A DNA stretch of 64,000 nt from Candidatus Desulfarcum epimagneticum (GTDB taxonomy: Bacteria; Desulfobacterota; Desulfobacteria; Desulfobacterales; CR-1). Location of the stretch: assembly GCA_900659855.1 (NCBI GenBank), contig CAACVI010000034.1, forward strand, positions 248,001 to 312,000. Reading direction: 5' to 3'. The notes under the pieces were generated by a model that saw nothing but the letters and a program-made list of their open reading frames with translations, ran no database searches and was not told where the DNA came from. The translations under genes were made by a program, and so were the position numbers. This document shows positions 24,776 through 34,468 of the stretch, piece after piece (the stretch's first letter is position 1; each line of letters starts with the position of its first letter).

Positions 24776-26989
24776 ATGCCCCATCCCATCATCGCCCTGG
24801 CGGGCAACCCCAATGCCGGGAAAACCACCCTTTTCAACGCGCTCACCGGCTCCCGGCAGCGCGTGGGCAACTACCCGGGAATCACAGTGGAGCGCAAACA
24901 GGGGGAATTCGTCTCCAGACACGGGGTTCTGGACGTGACAGACCTTCCCGGAACTTACTCCCTGACGGCCTACTCCCTGGAAGAGGTGGTGGCCCGGGAT
25001 TTCCTGGTGAACGAAAAGCCCGACATGGTCATCAACATCGTGGACGCCTCCAACCTGGAGCGCAACCTGTACCTTTCCATTCAGTTCCTGGAGATGGGCG
25101 CGCCGGTGACCCTCGCCCTCAACATGATGGACATGGCCGAGTCCTACGGCATCGAAATCGATGTGAAAAAGCTTTCAAAGCTTCTGGGGATCGCCGTGGT
25201 TCCCACCGTGGCCCGGACCGGGCGGGGAAAAAACGCGCTCATCGACGCCGCGGTCAAAAGCATGGAAACCCCCAAACCCGCGCCGCTGGACATCTCTTAC
25301 GGCAACGACATCGACGGCGCCCTGGATGAAATGGAGGCGGTCATCGAACAGGACGGCTTTCTCACCGAAACCTACCCGGCCCGGTGGATCGCCCTGAAAT
25401 ACCTGGAAAATGACGAGCAGATCCTGGACCTGGGCCGAAAAAAAAGCCCGGCGCTCTCCCGGCGCCTGGAGGGTCTGGTGGAAAAGGTCTCCGCCCATCT
25501 GAAAAACACCTTCGACGCCTATCCCGAGGCGCTGATCGCGGACCAGCGCTACGGCTACATCAACTCCCTCATCAAGCAGGGGGTGGTCAAACATACTCTG
25601 GACCAGAACCGGCTCCAGCCGTCGGACAAAATCGACCAGTTCCTGACCAACCGTTTCCTGGGCCCCATCATCATGGCCGGGGTGGTCATGGGCCTTTACC
25701 ATTTCACCTTTTCCTACAGCGAGATCCCGGTGGCCTGGCTGGAGTCTTTTTTCGCCTGGCTGGGGGGGCTGGGGGAGGCGTATCTTCCCGAGGGCCATCT
25801 CAAGTCTCTTCTGATATCCGGGGTCATCAACGGCGTGGGCGGGGTGATGGGGTTTATGCCCCTGATCGTTTTCATGTTTTTCGGCATTTCCCTGCTGGAG
25901 GATTCCGGCTACCTGGCCCGGGTGTCGTACATGATGGACCGGGTGTTCCGGTATTTCGGCCTCCACGGGGCCTCGGTCATGGCCTTTGTCACCTCCGGGG
26001 GGATCGCCGGCGGCTGCGCCGTCCCCGGGGTCATGGCGGCCCGGACCCTCAAATCCAGGCGCGAGCGTCTGGCCACCCTTCTCACCGTGCCCTTTATGAA
26101 CTGCGGGGCCAAACTGCCGGTGTTCGCCCTGCTCATCGCCGCGTTTTTTGAAAAAAACGAGGCCGTCGTCATGTTCTCCATCACCGTCATCTCCTGGATC
26201 GGGGCGCTTTTGTCGGCCAAACTTCTGCGAACCGTCATCATCAGGGGGGAATCCACCCCCTTTGTGATGGAGCTTCCCCCTTATCGTCTCCCCACTTTCA
26301 AGGGGCTGCTCATCCACACCTGGGAACGGGCGTGGCAGTATATCAAAAAAGCGGGAACCGTGATCCTGGGAATCTCCGTGATCCTGTGGGCCATGATGAC
26401 CTTTCCGGGGCTTCCGGAATCCGGACGGAAAAAATTTGATGAAAAAAAGCTCGCCATTCTGGCCGCCGCCCCCAAAGGCGTGTCCGAAGAGATCGCCGGG
26501 CGCGCCGGGCTTTCCCCCCGGGCGCTGGAATTGGAAAAGGCCCTGGCCCGGGTCGAGGCCGAGCGGGCCGAGGCCGGGCTTCAGAATTCCATCGCCGGAC
26601 GCGTGGGCGGGGCCATGGAAAAAGTCACCCGTCTGGCCGGATTTGACTGGCGGACCAACATCGCCCTCCTGGGGGGATTCGCGGCCAAGGAGGTGATCGT
26701 CTCCACACTGGGGACCGCCTATTCCATGGGCGCCGAGCCGCCCGGGGACGGCGGGGACGGGGCCTCGCTTTCCCGGAGGCTTAAAAACGCGCCCGGCTGG
26801 AGCCCGGCGGTGGCGTTTGCCCTGATTCTTTTCACCATCTTCTACGCGCCGTGTTTTGTGACGGTGGTGTGCATCTCCCAGGAGGCCGGATCCTGGAAGT
26901 GGGGGGCGTTTTCCATGGTCTTCAACACCACCCTGGCGTTTTCTCTTGCCGTGGCGGCGTTTCAGATCGGGTCCCTGTGGATGGGGTAG
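24776..26989 (+). CDS. feoB: Ferrous iron transporter B (GTPase-permease)
   Basis: The 737-residue inner-membrane Fe(II) transporter has an N-terminal G domain with G1 GNPNAGKTT (8-16), G3 DLPGTYSL, and G4 NMMD in place of the usual NKxD form, as in many FeoBs. A helical GDI region follows, and then two Gate domains with the conserved CAVPGVMAAR and FMNCGAKLPVF. The insert near residues 545-600 is charged (SGRKKFDEKK). It is co-transcribed with feoA. It converges on the oxidoreductase gene with a 9-nt gap. Confidence 0.97.
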   Translation: MPHPIIALAGNPNAGKTTLFNALTGSRQRVGNYPGITVERKQGEFVSRHGVLDVTDLPGTYSLTAYSLEEVVARDFLVNEKPDMVINIVDASNLERNLYLSIQFLEMGAPVTLALNMMDMAESYGIEIDVKKLSKLLGIAVVPTVARTGRGKNALIDAAVKSMETPKPAPLDISYGNDIDGALDEMEAVIEQDGFLTETYPARWIALKYLENDEQILDLGRKKSPALSRRLEGLVEKVSAHLKNTFDAYPEALIADQRYGYINSLIKQGVVKHTLDQNRLQPSDKIDQFLTNRFLGPIIMAGVVMGLYHFTFSYSEIPVAWLESFFAWLGGLGEAYLPEGHLKSLLISGVINGVGGVMGFMPLIVFMFFGISLLEDSGYLARVSYMMDRVFRYFGLHGASVMAFVTSGGIAGGCAVPGVMAARTLKSRRERLATLLTVPFMNCGAKLPVFALLIAAFFEKNEAVVMFSITVISWIGALLSAKLLRTVIIRGESTPFVMELPPYRLPTFKGLLIHTWERAWQYIKKAGTVILGISVILWAMMTFPGLPESGRKKFDEKKLAILAAAPKGVSEEIAGRAGLSPRALELEKALARVEAERAEAGLQNSIAGRVGGAMEKVTRLAGFDWRTNIALLGGFAAKEVIVSTLGTAYSMGAEPPGDGGDGASLSRRLKNAPGWSPAVAFALILFTIFYAPCFVTVVCISQEAGSWKWGAFSMVFNTTLAFSLAVAAFQIGSLWMG

Positions 26990-26998
26990 GGGCCCGGC

Positions 26999-28342
26999 TC
27001 ACATCTTTTTCATGAGCTGACCGGCCGTCGTGAGAAGGGGGTCCCAGACCGGTCCGAAGGGCGGCGCGTAGGCGAAATCGACCTGGGAAAACGCCTCCAC
27101 GGTCATGCGGGCGGACAGGGCCGCGGACACGGCGTTGATCCGATGGGCGCAGCCTTCCCGCCCCGCCATCTGGGCGCCCAGAAGACGCCCGTTTTTCCTG
27201 TCCCCGACCATATGAATCCATATTTCCGACGCCCCGGGATGGGCGTGGGCCCGGGACCGGGCCTTGATGGTGACGGACGCCGGGTCAAACCCCTCCTTTA
27301 CGGCTTCCCTTTGGGTGACGCCCGCCTGGGCCGCCTCGAAATCAAACACCTTGAACACGGCGGCCCCGGCCACGCCCGGGAGCCGGACGTCTTTGCCCGC
27401 CAAATGGTCGGCCACGGCCCACCCGGCCCGGTTGGCCCGAAGCGCCAGGGGAATCCATGTCTTTTTGCCGGTCACCACATGAAAGGCGTCGGCGCAGTCC
27501 CCGGCCGCGTAAATATGGGGATCGGAGGTTCGCATGGCCCGGTCCGCGGCGACGGCGCCGGCCACGTCGGTTTTAAGGCCCGCCGAAAGGGCGAAGGCGC
27601 TGTTGGGGACGACCCCCATGGCCGCCAGAACCATGTCCGCCTCCATGTCGGGGCTGTCTTCGCACACGATTTTCAAAGCATTCCCCGTCGGCTCAATCCG
27701 CTTCATTTCAACGCCCATGCGAAGGACCGCGCCATGGGACTCCGTCTCTTTTCGAATGGCCTCCGACAGCTCTTTGGCCATGCGGGGAAGGAAAACAGGA
27801 CCGGGCTTGGCCATCTCCACCTCGATGGCGCGGGACCGCAGGGCCTCACACATTTCCAAAGCGATGTATCCCATGCCCATGATCACCACTTTTCGGACGT
27901 TTCGCTCCCGGAGCCACGCCTTTATTTTCCGGCCGTCCCCCAGGCTTTTGAGCCCCATGACCCCGGGCAGGTCCGCGCCTTCCATGTCCGGCATAACGGG
28001 CGAGGCGCCGGTGGCGATCAGAAGCTTGTCGTAGGGCTCCTCAAACGCCCGCCCCGACGAGTCCTTTCCAAAAACCCGCCTGGCCTCCGGATCAATGGAC
28101 GTGGCCTCATGGCCGGTCAGCAGACGGATGCCCTGCTTTTCCCTGAACGTCCGGGCGTCGCGAACCACCAGGTCGTCTATGTCCCGATTCGGGTCGGCGA
28201 TGTTGTAGGGCATCCCGCAGGCGCTGTAGGACACGTCCCGGGTTTTCTCCAGAACCGTGATCTCAATGCCCGGGATGTTTCGCCCGGCCCGGCTGGCCGC
28301 GCTCATTCCGGCGGCGTCGGCGCCGATGATCAGAAATTTCAT
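26999..28342 (-). CDS. FAD-dependent pyridine nucleotide-disulfide oxidoreductase (CoA-disulfide reductase/NADH oxidase type)
   Basis: The 447-residue flavoprotein resembles CoA-disulfide reductases, NADH oxidases and Npsr. The conserved redox cysteine lies in SYSACGMPYN (about residue 43). The GADAAGMSAA FAD motif, GMGYIALEM NAD motif and IYAAGDCADA are present. Candidate reactions are NAD(P)H-dependent reduction of CoA-disulfide, polysulfide/persulfide or O2; sequence alone does not choose. It would suit oxidative or sulfur stress in an anaerobe. A stand-alone gene. Confidence 0.85.
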   Translation of the reverse strand: MKFLIIGADAAGMSAASRAGRNIPGIEITVLEKTRDVSYSACGMPYNIADPNRDIDDLVVRDARTFREKQGIRLLTGHEATSIDPEARRVFGKDSSGRAFEEPYDKLLIATGASPVMPDMEGADLPGVMGLKSLGDGRKIKAWLRERNVRKVVIMGMGYIALEMCEALRSRAIEVEMAKPGPVFLPRMAKELSEAIRKETESHGAVLRMGVEMKRIEPTGNALKIVCEDSPDMEADMVLAAMGVVPNSAFALSAGLKTDVAGAVAADRAMRTSDPHIYAAGDCADAFHVVTGKKTWIPLALRANRAGWAVADHLAGKDVRLPGVAGAAVFKVFDFEAAQAGVTQREAVKEGFDPASVTIKARSRAHAHPGASEIWIHMVGDRKNGRLLGAQMAGREGCAHRINAVSAALSARMTVEAFSQVDFAYAPPFGPVWDPLLTTAGQLMKKM

Positions 28343-28486
28343 AAATGAACCTCCTTAAATGTGTCCCCGGTGGGCATGACAGGCATAATGAAAAATTGAA
28401 TCATACCCGCCATTTTTTATGGCTGTCAATCATTTTCCCACCCCTGTTTTCCGGTTTCAGGTTTCCTTTTAAACCATAGAAAACCA

Positions 28487-28515
28487 TTGACCTGCCTTTT
28501 ACCCTCTATTACAAT
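28487..28515 (+). promoter_or_regulatory. Promoter of the relB/relE-like pair
   Basis: TTGACC, 17-nt spacer, TACAAT, about 60 nt before the antitoxin ATG. Good sigma-70 match. Confidence 0.6.
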
Positions 28516-28574
28516 AAGCGTAAAATAATCAAAACCATCCATTTGACTTTTTTTTCAAATCAAAGGGGCCCGCT

Positions 28575-28826
28575 ATGCTGAGCAAAATCACCACCGCCGA
28601 CGCAAGAAAAAAATTCGCGAATGTCATTAATCGGGTGGCGTCTGGAAACGAATCATTTGTCTTGACCCGGAGGGGAGAGGCCATGGCCGCCCTGGTTTCC
28701 ATTAAGGACCTCGAACTGCTTCGGGAAATGGAGGACCGTTTTGATATTGAAGACGCATGGAAGGCCAAATCCGAGCCCGGTGAGCCCATTCCATGGGAGA
28801 CGCTGAAAAAGGAGCTGGAAGCTTGA
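28575..28826 (+). CDS. Phd/YefM-type antitoxin
   Basis: The 83-residue protein starts with the Phd/YefM DNA-binding fold (ITTADARKKFANVINRVASG, then FVLTRRGEAMAALVSI). It has an acidic C-terminal tail that would wrap the toxin. It should repress its own promoter and neutralise the RelE-like protein encoded next. It looks more AT-rich than the flanking genes, suggesting transfer. Confidence 0.88.
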   Translation: MLSKITTADARKKFANVINRVASGNESFVLTRRGEAMAALVSIKDLELLREMEDRFDIEDAWKAKSEPGEPIPWETLKKELEA

Positions 28827-29089
28827 AATACCGGATAGAGGTCCAGCGATCCGCCGCCAAAGCCCTTAAAAAAATCCCAAAATCTGATCAAAACCGAATC
28901 ATAAAAAAAATTGACGGCCTTTCCGGGCGACTCCCAAATCCCAATTCCACCAAAATGAAAGGGAACAATCCCTTTCATAAAATTCGCGTCGGACACTACC
29001 GCGTGATATACGAAATTCAAGATGAAGTCCTTTTGATCCTGATTGTGAAAATCGGCCACCGCAAAGACATTTACCGGAATCTCAAATAA
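28823..29089 (+). CDS. RelE/ParE-family toxin
   Basis: The 88-residue protein (KYRIEVQRSAAKALKKIPK, PFHKIRVGHYRVIYEI, VKIGHRKDIYRN) is a RelE-superfamily mRNA interferase. The conserved basic residues are present in RVGHYR and GHRKDIY. The preferred start is TTG 28823, because it overlaps the antitoxin stop (TTGA) and has AAGGAG 8-12 nt upstream. The ATG at 28793 lies inside the antitoxin gene. Confidence 0.87.
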   Translation: MKYRIEVQRSAAKALKKIPKSDQNRIIKKIDGLSGRLPNPNSTKMKGNNPFHKIRVGHYRVIYEIQDEVLLILIVKIGHRKDIYRNLK

Positions 29090-29138
29090 TCAATAATCCC
29101 GGACTCATATAAATCGGGATACAATCCGCCCCGTCCCC

Positions 29139-29855
29139 TCACCGCCCAAGCCGGCAGAACCGTCTCAGGTTCAATATCACGGCCGCCGCTGAAATGGTGA
29201 CGCCGTAAAACACAACCGGTCTGCCCCGGTCCAGAAAATCCCCGATGGTCCCGTTGACAAGGGTCGATCCGGTGGCGAATATCAGATCGCTCCATTCGAT
29301 GGCGTCCGGGGTGGCCTCCGGCGGCTCGATGGTCACGCCGCAAAACCCGGACCCGATATGGCCCTCGTCCAGATCAACGGCCCTGACCCGGCCATGCGAC
29401 GAAAGAATTTCAAGAAATCTCGGCTGATGTCCCGCGAGCAAAACCTTTTTCCCGGGCTCGATGAGGTCTGGCAGACAGTCCGCGCATCGCGCGGGCTCGT
29501 CGTCTTTGCAGTGGATGGTCCGGCCGCAAAGCCCCAGGCGCCTGAAAACCGCGTTGAGCGCCGCGACAAAGACGGCCCTTTTCCGGTTTGAGTCCAGGCG
29601 CATGTCCAAAAGATCGTCCACCGCGAGGTCCGTGTTTTCAAAATCGTCCGAAAACGCCTGCCCCCGGGCGCCTTCAAAAACCGCCTCCACCATGACCTCC
29701 CGGCCCCTGACAATGGGATAATCATCATGCTCCGGCCTTCCAATGGCCTCTTCGGCGGAAAGGGCCTCGCACCGGACGCTTACACCGCGTCCCGAAAGAC
29801 CGCGACGTTGGATTTGCTCTTTTAAACTTTCTTTCAACGCCTCATACACATTCAT
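29139..29855 (-). CDS. DUF364 (Rossmann-like, putative heavy-metal chelation) protein
   Basis: The 238-residue protein has an enolase-like N-terminal half and a Rossmann-like C-terminal half (KVLLAGHQPRFLEILSS, DLIFATGSTLVNGTI). Conserved DUF364 members are proposed to bind metals or tetrapyrroles. A cysteine/histidine group (CGRTIHCKDDEPARCADC) in the middle could bind metal. The actual function is unknown. The 90-nt gap to the signalling operon upstream leaves it unclear whether they are co-transcribed. Confidence 0.75.
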   Translation of the reverse strand: MNVYEALKESLKEQIQRRGLSGRGVSVRCEALSAEEAIGRPEHDDYPIVRGREVMVEAVFEGARGQAFSDDFENTDLAVDDLLDMRLDSNRKRAVFVAALNAVFRRLGLCGRTIHCKDDEPARCADCLPDLIEPGKKVLLAGHQPRFLEILSSHGRVRAVDLDEGHIGSGFCGVTIEPPEATPDAIEWSDLIFATGSTLVNGTIGDFLDRGRPVVFYGVTISAAAVILNLRRFCRLGR

Positions 29856-29945
29856 GGCCCTGGTTTTCTCCCTTTTATTCGGTTGGCGAACGCTGTTCCC
29901 TCGAAGATCTGGGCGCCACCCCTCCCGAATCTTTCGGGCCCCCTC

Positions 29946-31418
29946 TCACATGTTCCGGGCCAGGGGAATATAAAAAGAAAACTCGCTTCCCTCGTCCGGG
30001 CGGCTCGCGGCCTCTATTTTCCCGTTATGCGCCTCCACAATGCTTCTGGCGATCCCCAGCCCCAGGCCCGAGCCCGTGATCCACCGGGCGCGCTCGTTTT
30101 TCACCCGGAAAAATTTATCGAAAATTTTCTTCATATCCGCCTCCTCAATGCCGAAGCCGTTGTCCGTCACACTGACGCGCAGATTGTTTCCAGCCCTCCG
30201 GGCCGACACCGTCACCTCGCCCCCTGCGGGCGTGTACTTGATGGCGTTTGAGATCAAATTGGAAAGGACCTCCTCCATGCCGCGCCGGTTGGCCAGGACC
30301 TGGGGAAGCGGGCCGGTTTTTTTGGCGTTCGGGTGAAAATTCAGGCCGATGTTTTTGGCCTGGGCGCTCGCTTTGAAAAAAGCGACCTGATCCTCAATGA
30401 CCTCGCCCATGTCCAGACTCTTTTTTTCCTGGACAATCAGTCCGGATTCGATGCGGGCCAGGTCCAGAAGATCGGAGGTGAAATCCCCCAGCGCCCCGAT
30501 TCTTTCCCGGGCGCGTTTTAAAACGCCTTTCTGCTTTTCATTGACATCGCCGGCCAGACCTTCCATGAGGGTCTGAAGCTGCATGCTGATGGAATTGAGC
30601 GGGCTTCTGATCTCATGGGCCACCATGGAGACGAAATCGGACTTCATCCGGTCCATTTCCCGGGCCGCCGTGATGTCGTGGGTCAGCGCGATGGCCCCCA
30701 GGTTTCGGTCCAGCCGGTCCCGGAAGGGCACGCACCGGACGCTGAAAATTTTTTTCCCCACGTTGAATTCACCGGCCGGAAAGGCGTTTTTTTCAGGATC
30801 GTCGGACAGGGCCTCATCGATCATTTCCGAAACCGCGTCAATGCTCACCACCTCGGACGCCGGCCGGCCGATCACATCCTCCTCAAAACGGTCGGCGGTT
30901 TTCAAAAAAGCCGGGTTGGCCAGAACCACGTTTTTGCTCGCGTCCGTGGCCAGGATGCCGTCGGAGATGTGGCTGATCAAGGCGCCCATCCTGGATTTTT
31001 CCTCCCGGATGTCCTGGAGCGCGCCGATGAATTCAGCGGCCTTGGCGATGACCGCGTCCAGCTCCTTGGGGGAAAAGGGTTTGGCGATGAAATCAAAGGC
31101 GCCTTTTTTGATGGCTTCAATGGAGTGCTCAATGGTGGCGTATCCGGTGATGACGATGACCACCGTGTGCGGGTGCCGGGCCTTTAAACGCGTCAGAACG
31201 CTCAGGCCGGACATCCCGGGCATCATGAGATCCAGCAGAATAATGTCAAAATGCCGGTCCTCGATCATCTCCATGCCCGTCTCGCCGCTTTCGGCCGCGG
31301 CCACCTCAAACCCGGCCCTGGACAAAGAGACGCGGATCACGTCCCGAATGTGTTTTTCGTCGTCAATCACAAGGATGCTTCGTTTTAAAGCGTCGCTCAA
31401 ACCGCTGTTTCCTTTCAT
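29946..31418 (-). CDS. Receiver-PAS-histidine kinase hybrid
   Basis: The 490-residue cytoplasmic protein has an N-terminal receiver (phospho-Asp in [14 protein letters not shown], near residue 61), a PAS domain (about 155-270), a HisKA dimerisation domain with the phospho-His in [11 protein letters not shown], and an HATPase domain (N-box [14 protein letters not shown] boxes DNGFGIEE and GSGLGLGIA). No membrane segment is visible. The receiver-first order suggests that it is itself switched by an upstream kinase, probably the PAS kinase encoded just before it (14-nt gap). Confidence 0.9.
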   Translation of the reverse strand: MKGNSGLSDALKRSILVIDDEKHIRDVIRVSLSRAGFEVAAAESGETGMEMIEDRHFDIILLDLMMPGMSGLSVLTRLKARHPHTVVIVITGYATIEHSIEAIKKGAFDFIAKPFSPKELDAVIAKAAEFIGALQDIREEKSRMGALISHISDGILATDASKNVVLANPAFLKTADRFEEDVIGRPASEVVSIDAVSEMIDEALSDDPEKNAFPAGEFNVGKKIFSVRCVPFRDRLDRNLGAIALTHDITAAREMDRMKSDFVSMVAHEIRSPLNSISMQLQTLMEGLAGDVNEKQKGVLKRARERIGALGDFTSDLLDLARIESGLIVQEKKSLDMGEVIEDQVAFFKASAQAKNIGLNFHPNAKKTGPLPQVLANRRGMEEVLSNLISNAIKYTPAGGEVTVSARRAGNNLRVSVTDNGFGIEEADMKKIFDKFFRVKNERARWITGSGLGLGIARSIVEAHNGKIEAASRPDEGSEFSFYIPLARNM

Positions 31419-31431
31419 GGGTTCTGGTTCC

Positions 31432-32988
31432 TCAAAGCCCCGGGGCTCCCTCGTCTCCCGGGGAGCGGAGAGGAAGCTCGATTAAAAAGGTCGTGCCCCC
31501 GGGGCCCGTGTGTTTCACTGAAATGCCGCCTTCGTTTTTTTCGATGATGCCATACACCACGCTCAAACCCAGACCGGAGCCCTTGCCCATTTCCTTGGTG
31601 GTGAAAAACGGCTCAAAAATTTTATGGATGTCGTCCTCGGGTATCCCGGGGCCGGTGTCCGAGACCTCGATAAAGACCCTTTTTTCCTCCCGGTCCGGAA
31701 AGGTGGACAGCTCAAGGGTCCCGACGCCCTCCATGGCGTCCATGGCGTTGATCACCAGGTTGATCATCACCTGGCTCATCTGGTTTTGATCCACGCTGAC
31801 CAGCATGGGAGCGGGCCACATGTTTTTTTTCACGCGAATGTTCTGCATGAAGTGGATGTCCCGTATCAGGTAAAGGCTTTGCTCCACCAGATCGTTGACC
31901 CGGATCAGCTCCCTGGATATCCGGGTCTGGCGGCTGTAAACCAGAAGATCCTTGACGATTTTTTTGCACCGGTCCACATCCTCGATGACGCGCCTGAGAT
32001 TTTCCTTTTCATCGTCGGGCACGTCCTCATTTTCCATCGCCATGCCGGCGTAAAACAGGATGCTGGTCAACGGGTTGTTGATCTCATGGGCCACCCCGGC
32101 CGCCAGCCGGCCGATGGAGGCCAGTTTTTCCGACTGCGCCAGGTTCCTGCGGGTGATCCGAAGCTGCCTTTCCATTTCGATCTTGTCCCGGCAGTCGGTG
32201 TAGATGCCCATGGAGCCGATCTCCTTTTCCCCCTCGTACAGGATGGAGGCCGCGATCTCCCCGGGAATGGTCTCGCCCTTTGAATTGACGATCTCAATCT
32301 CTGTGTTCAGCAGTTTGCCCTTTCCGCCGTAATCGTCGCTTCGCAGCATTTTCATGATCTTTTCCGCCACCCCCGGGGGATAAAAATCCCGCACGGTGCA
32401 CTTTTCGCTGCACTCCTTTAAGGAAAACCCGAAAAGCGTCTCAGCGGCTTTGTTCATCAAAAGAATATTTCCCCGGATGTCCCCCACCACAATGCCGGCG
32501 CTGGAGCTTTGAATCACCTTGGACATCAGGCTCCGCATCTCCTGGAACCGCTCCCTTAAGGAATGAATATCCGTGGCGTCCCGGAAACTTTCCCGGACAT
32601 AGGACACTTCCCCCCTTTCATTGAATATGGGGGAAAAGACCCGCTCTTCCCAGACGTCCCCGTCCCGGCCCGACACCCGGACCAGTATGGAGGTCTCTTT
32701 CCCGGAGGTGAAAATGTCGGACAGCGGGCAGTCGTCTCCGGCGCAAAAGGGGCTGTCGTTGGAAAAACACTCAAAACATGTCTGTCCCTCGATGCCCTTT
32801 TCGCGGCCGAACTGTTTGAAAAATTTGGCGTTCGCCGCCACGATCTTGAAACCCGGGTTTAAAATAACGGTGGGAAAAGACAGGGACTCAAAAATCATAT
32901 GCCCCCAGTCCTTTCCGTCCGGGACGTCTTCGCAAGGTTTTCCGGCGCCCATGAGCGCCCGGGACCCGTCCGGGATCGGCTTGGTCAT
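31432..32988 (-). CDS. PAS-PAS histidine kinase with cysteine-rich first PAS
   Basis: The 518-residue soluble kinase has two PAS domains (about 30-150 and 160-280), HisKA with [11 protein letters not shown], and HATPase with DTGPGIPED and GSGLGLSVV. The first PAS contains C71, C74, C82 and C87 ([14 protein letters not shown]), a pattern that could bind an Fe-S cluster or sense redox. ATG 32988 overlaps the stop of the ACT-like gene (ATGA). It lies in one operon with a receiver protein and a receiver-kinase, so a phosphorelay is likely. Confidence 0.9.
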   Translation of the reverse strand: MTKPIPDGSRALMGAGKPCEDVPDGKDWGHMIFESLSFPTVILNPGFKIVAANAKFFKQFGREKGIEGQTCFECFSNDSPFCAGDDCPLSDIFTSGKETSILVRVSGRDGDVWEERVFSPIFNERGEVSYVRESFRDATDIHSLRERFQEMRSLMSKVIQSSSAGIVVGDIRGNILLMNKAAETLFGFSLKECSEKCTVRDFYPPGVAEKIMKMLRSDDYGGKGKLLNTEIEIVNSKGETIPGEIAASILYEGEKEIGSMGIYTDCRDKIEMERQLRITRRNLAQSEKLASIGRLAAGVAHEINNPLTSILFYAGMAMENEDVPDDEKENLRRVIEDVDRCKKIVKDLLVYSRQTRISRELIRVNDLVEQSLYLIRDIHFMQNIRVKKNMWPAPMLVSVDQNQMSQVMINLVINAMDAMEGVGTLELSTFPDREEKRVFIEVSDTGPGIPEDDIHKIFEPFFTTKEMGKGSGLGLSVVYGIIEKNEGGISVKHTGPGGTTFLIELPLRSPGDEGAPGL

Positions 32989-33956
32989 TTGGGGGCCTCA
33001 AAGGAGGCGGCGACGGCGGGAAGGGCTTTTTCAAGCCCCCCCCCGGGCATGGCCGCGTAAAGGGTGGACTCCGAGCACGAGCCGGCCAGCAGGCGAACGC
33101 CGGATTTTTTCAACACGTCAAAGGCCGCCTGGGCCACGCCGTGCCGGTCTTTGAAATGGGGCCCGTGAAAAAACAGCAGGTCCGCGCCGGACGCCGATTC
33201 TGAAAGGCCGCTGAAATCCCCGGCGCCGCGCCCCTCCATCCGGCGCCGCGCCTCGCGGGCCCATCGCTCTTTCAAAAAAACAAACAGGCGGGGCTCCCGG
33301 CCCGGGAGAGACTGGATAAAAGCCATTTCAAAATCCGCGCCCATCTCCCCAAGTTCGGACAGACATGGGCCCGGCCCGGACGCCATGCCCATCTCAAACA
33401 AAGACAGGCGCCTGGCCTCGCGCGCCCCGTAAATCCGAATCCGGGGCTCCATGTAAACGGCCTCGGTCTCCATGCCCCCCTCCGGCGGCCCGATGGCCGG
33501 GGCGTCGAAACATTCCCGGACGGCGCCCACGGCCGCCTCCATCTCATGGACATGAAAACCCCATGTGAGAGATGCCAGGGAAGACGACATGAAAAGCGGC
33601 GCGGCCCCGGCCCGTTCCAGGGCCGACACAAAGGCCCCCAGGATCTCAAGGCGGCCCCGGTGGGGAAAAAGGGACAGAATGCCCGCCCGGCCCGCCATTT
33701 TGACCCGGCCCTTCAACTCCGGACGGGCCGCCGCGGCGCGCGCCGCCTCTTCGTCTTTTTCCGAAAAGCATAAATGGGAAAAGCACGGCCCGCCCGACGC
33801 TGATCTCGAAAGAGAGCGGATGGGGATTCGCCTCTCCTTTAAAATATCCAGGAAAAGACAAAGCCCCGGCGCCGAGGGGTCCGGGTCCGGACAGTCAAAA
33901 CGGACGGCCTCAGACTCCAGCCTCGCGCCGCGAATATGAATTTTCTCAATGGCCAT
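32985..33956 (-). CDS. Uncharacterised tandem ACT-like protein
   Basis: No named family was recognised for this 323-residue soluble protein. Two segments look like ACT-type ligand-binding folds: about 95-150 (HRGRLEILGAFVSALERAG) and about 265-320 (DRHGVAQAAFDVLKKSGV, then CSESTLYAAMP), as in aspartokinase regulatory regions. Further strand/helix units occur near residue 5 and around 200. It could bind an amino acid and inform the kinase whose gene overlaps it (ATGA). That role is inference from position. Confidence 0.55.
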   Translation of the reverse strand: MAIEKIHIRGARLESEAVRFDCPDPDPSAPGLCLFLDILKERRIPIRSLSRSASGGPCFSHLCFSEKDEEAARAAAARPELKGRVKMAGRAGILSLFPHRGRLEILGAFVSALERAGAAPLFMSSSLASLTWGFHVHEMEAAVGAVRECFDAPAIGPPEGGMETEAVYMEPRIRIYGAREARRLSLFEMGMASGPGPCLSELGEMGADFEMAFIQSLPGREPRLFVFLKERWAREARRRMEGRGAGDFSGLSESASGADLLFFHGPHFKDRHGVAQAAFDVLKKSGVRLLAGSCSESTLYAAMPGGGLEKALPAVAASFEAPK

Positions 33957-33987
33957 GGGCGCCCCGCCGGGCCTCCTTTCCCCCGCG

Positions 33988-34374
33988 CTATTCCAGGTTT
34001 TCGCGGATGATTTCCATCAGGCGGCCCAGATCAATGGGCTTGGGGATGAAATCGTCGGCCATGTTGGTTTTGCCGTCCGTGTGGGTGTAGTGGGTGGAGG
34101 TCACGGCGTCTCCCACCGCCGTGAGAAGAACCACGGGCGTGTCCTTGTATTTGGGGTCATTTTTGATCTCGTCACACAGCTCATAGCCGTTTTTTTTGGG
34201 CATCATGACATCCAGAAGAACCAGATCAGGCCGGTTCGCCTTGATTTTTTCCCACGCCTCCTCGCCGTCATAGGCCTTTTCCACCCCGAAATCCTCGCTT
34301 TCCAGCTTCATCGAGACCGACTCCACCAGATCGGGATCGTCGTCCACCACCAAAATCAATCGTTTATCCGTCAT
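33988..34374 (-). CDS. Single-domain response regulator
   Basis: The 128-residue CheY-like receiver has acidic pocket VVDDDPD, phospho-Asp in LVLLDVMMPKKNG (near residue 54), Thr in LLTAVGD and Lys in FIPKPIDLG. The insert THYTHTDGKTNMADD between beta-4 and beta-5 is characteristic of one receiver subfamily. ATG 34374 is chosen for the AAGGAG 7-12 nt upstream; the upstream extension runs through a terminator and is not coding. It is the first gene of the four-gene signalling operon. Confidence 0.9.
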   Translation of the reverse strand: MTDKRLILVVDDDPDLVESVSMKLESEDFGVEKAYDGEEAWEKIKANRPDLVLLDVMMPKKNGYELCDEIKNDPKYKDTPVVLLTAVGDAVTSTHYTHTDGKTNMADDFIPKPIDLGRLMEIIRENLE

Positions 34375-34440
34375 GTCGTTTTTCTCCTTTGATTCATGGG
34401 GGCTGTCGCCCCGCTTGTTTTTCCGGCTCAAAATCCGGTT

Positions 34441-34464
34441 AAAAAAAACCGGCCTTCCGGCCGG
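34441..34464 (-). terminator. Intrinsic terminator of the metal-cluster/HdrA/MetF operon
   Basis: On the minus strand CCGGCC, loop GGAA, GGCCGG, then eight T. It begins 5 nt after the metF stop and separates that operon from the signalling operon. Confidence 0.9.
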
Positions 34465-34468
34465 CCTC

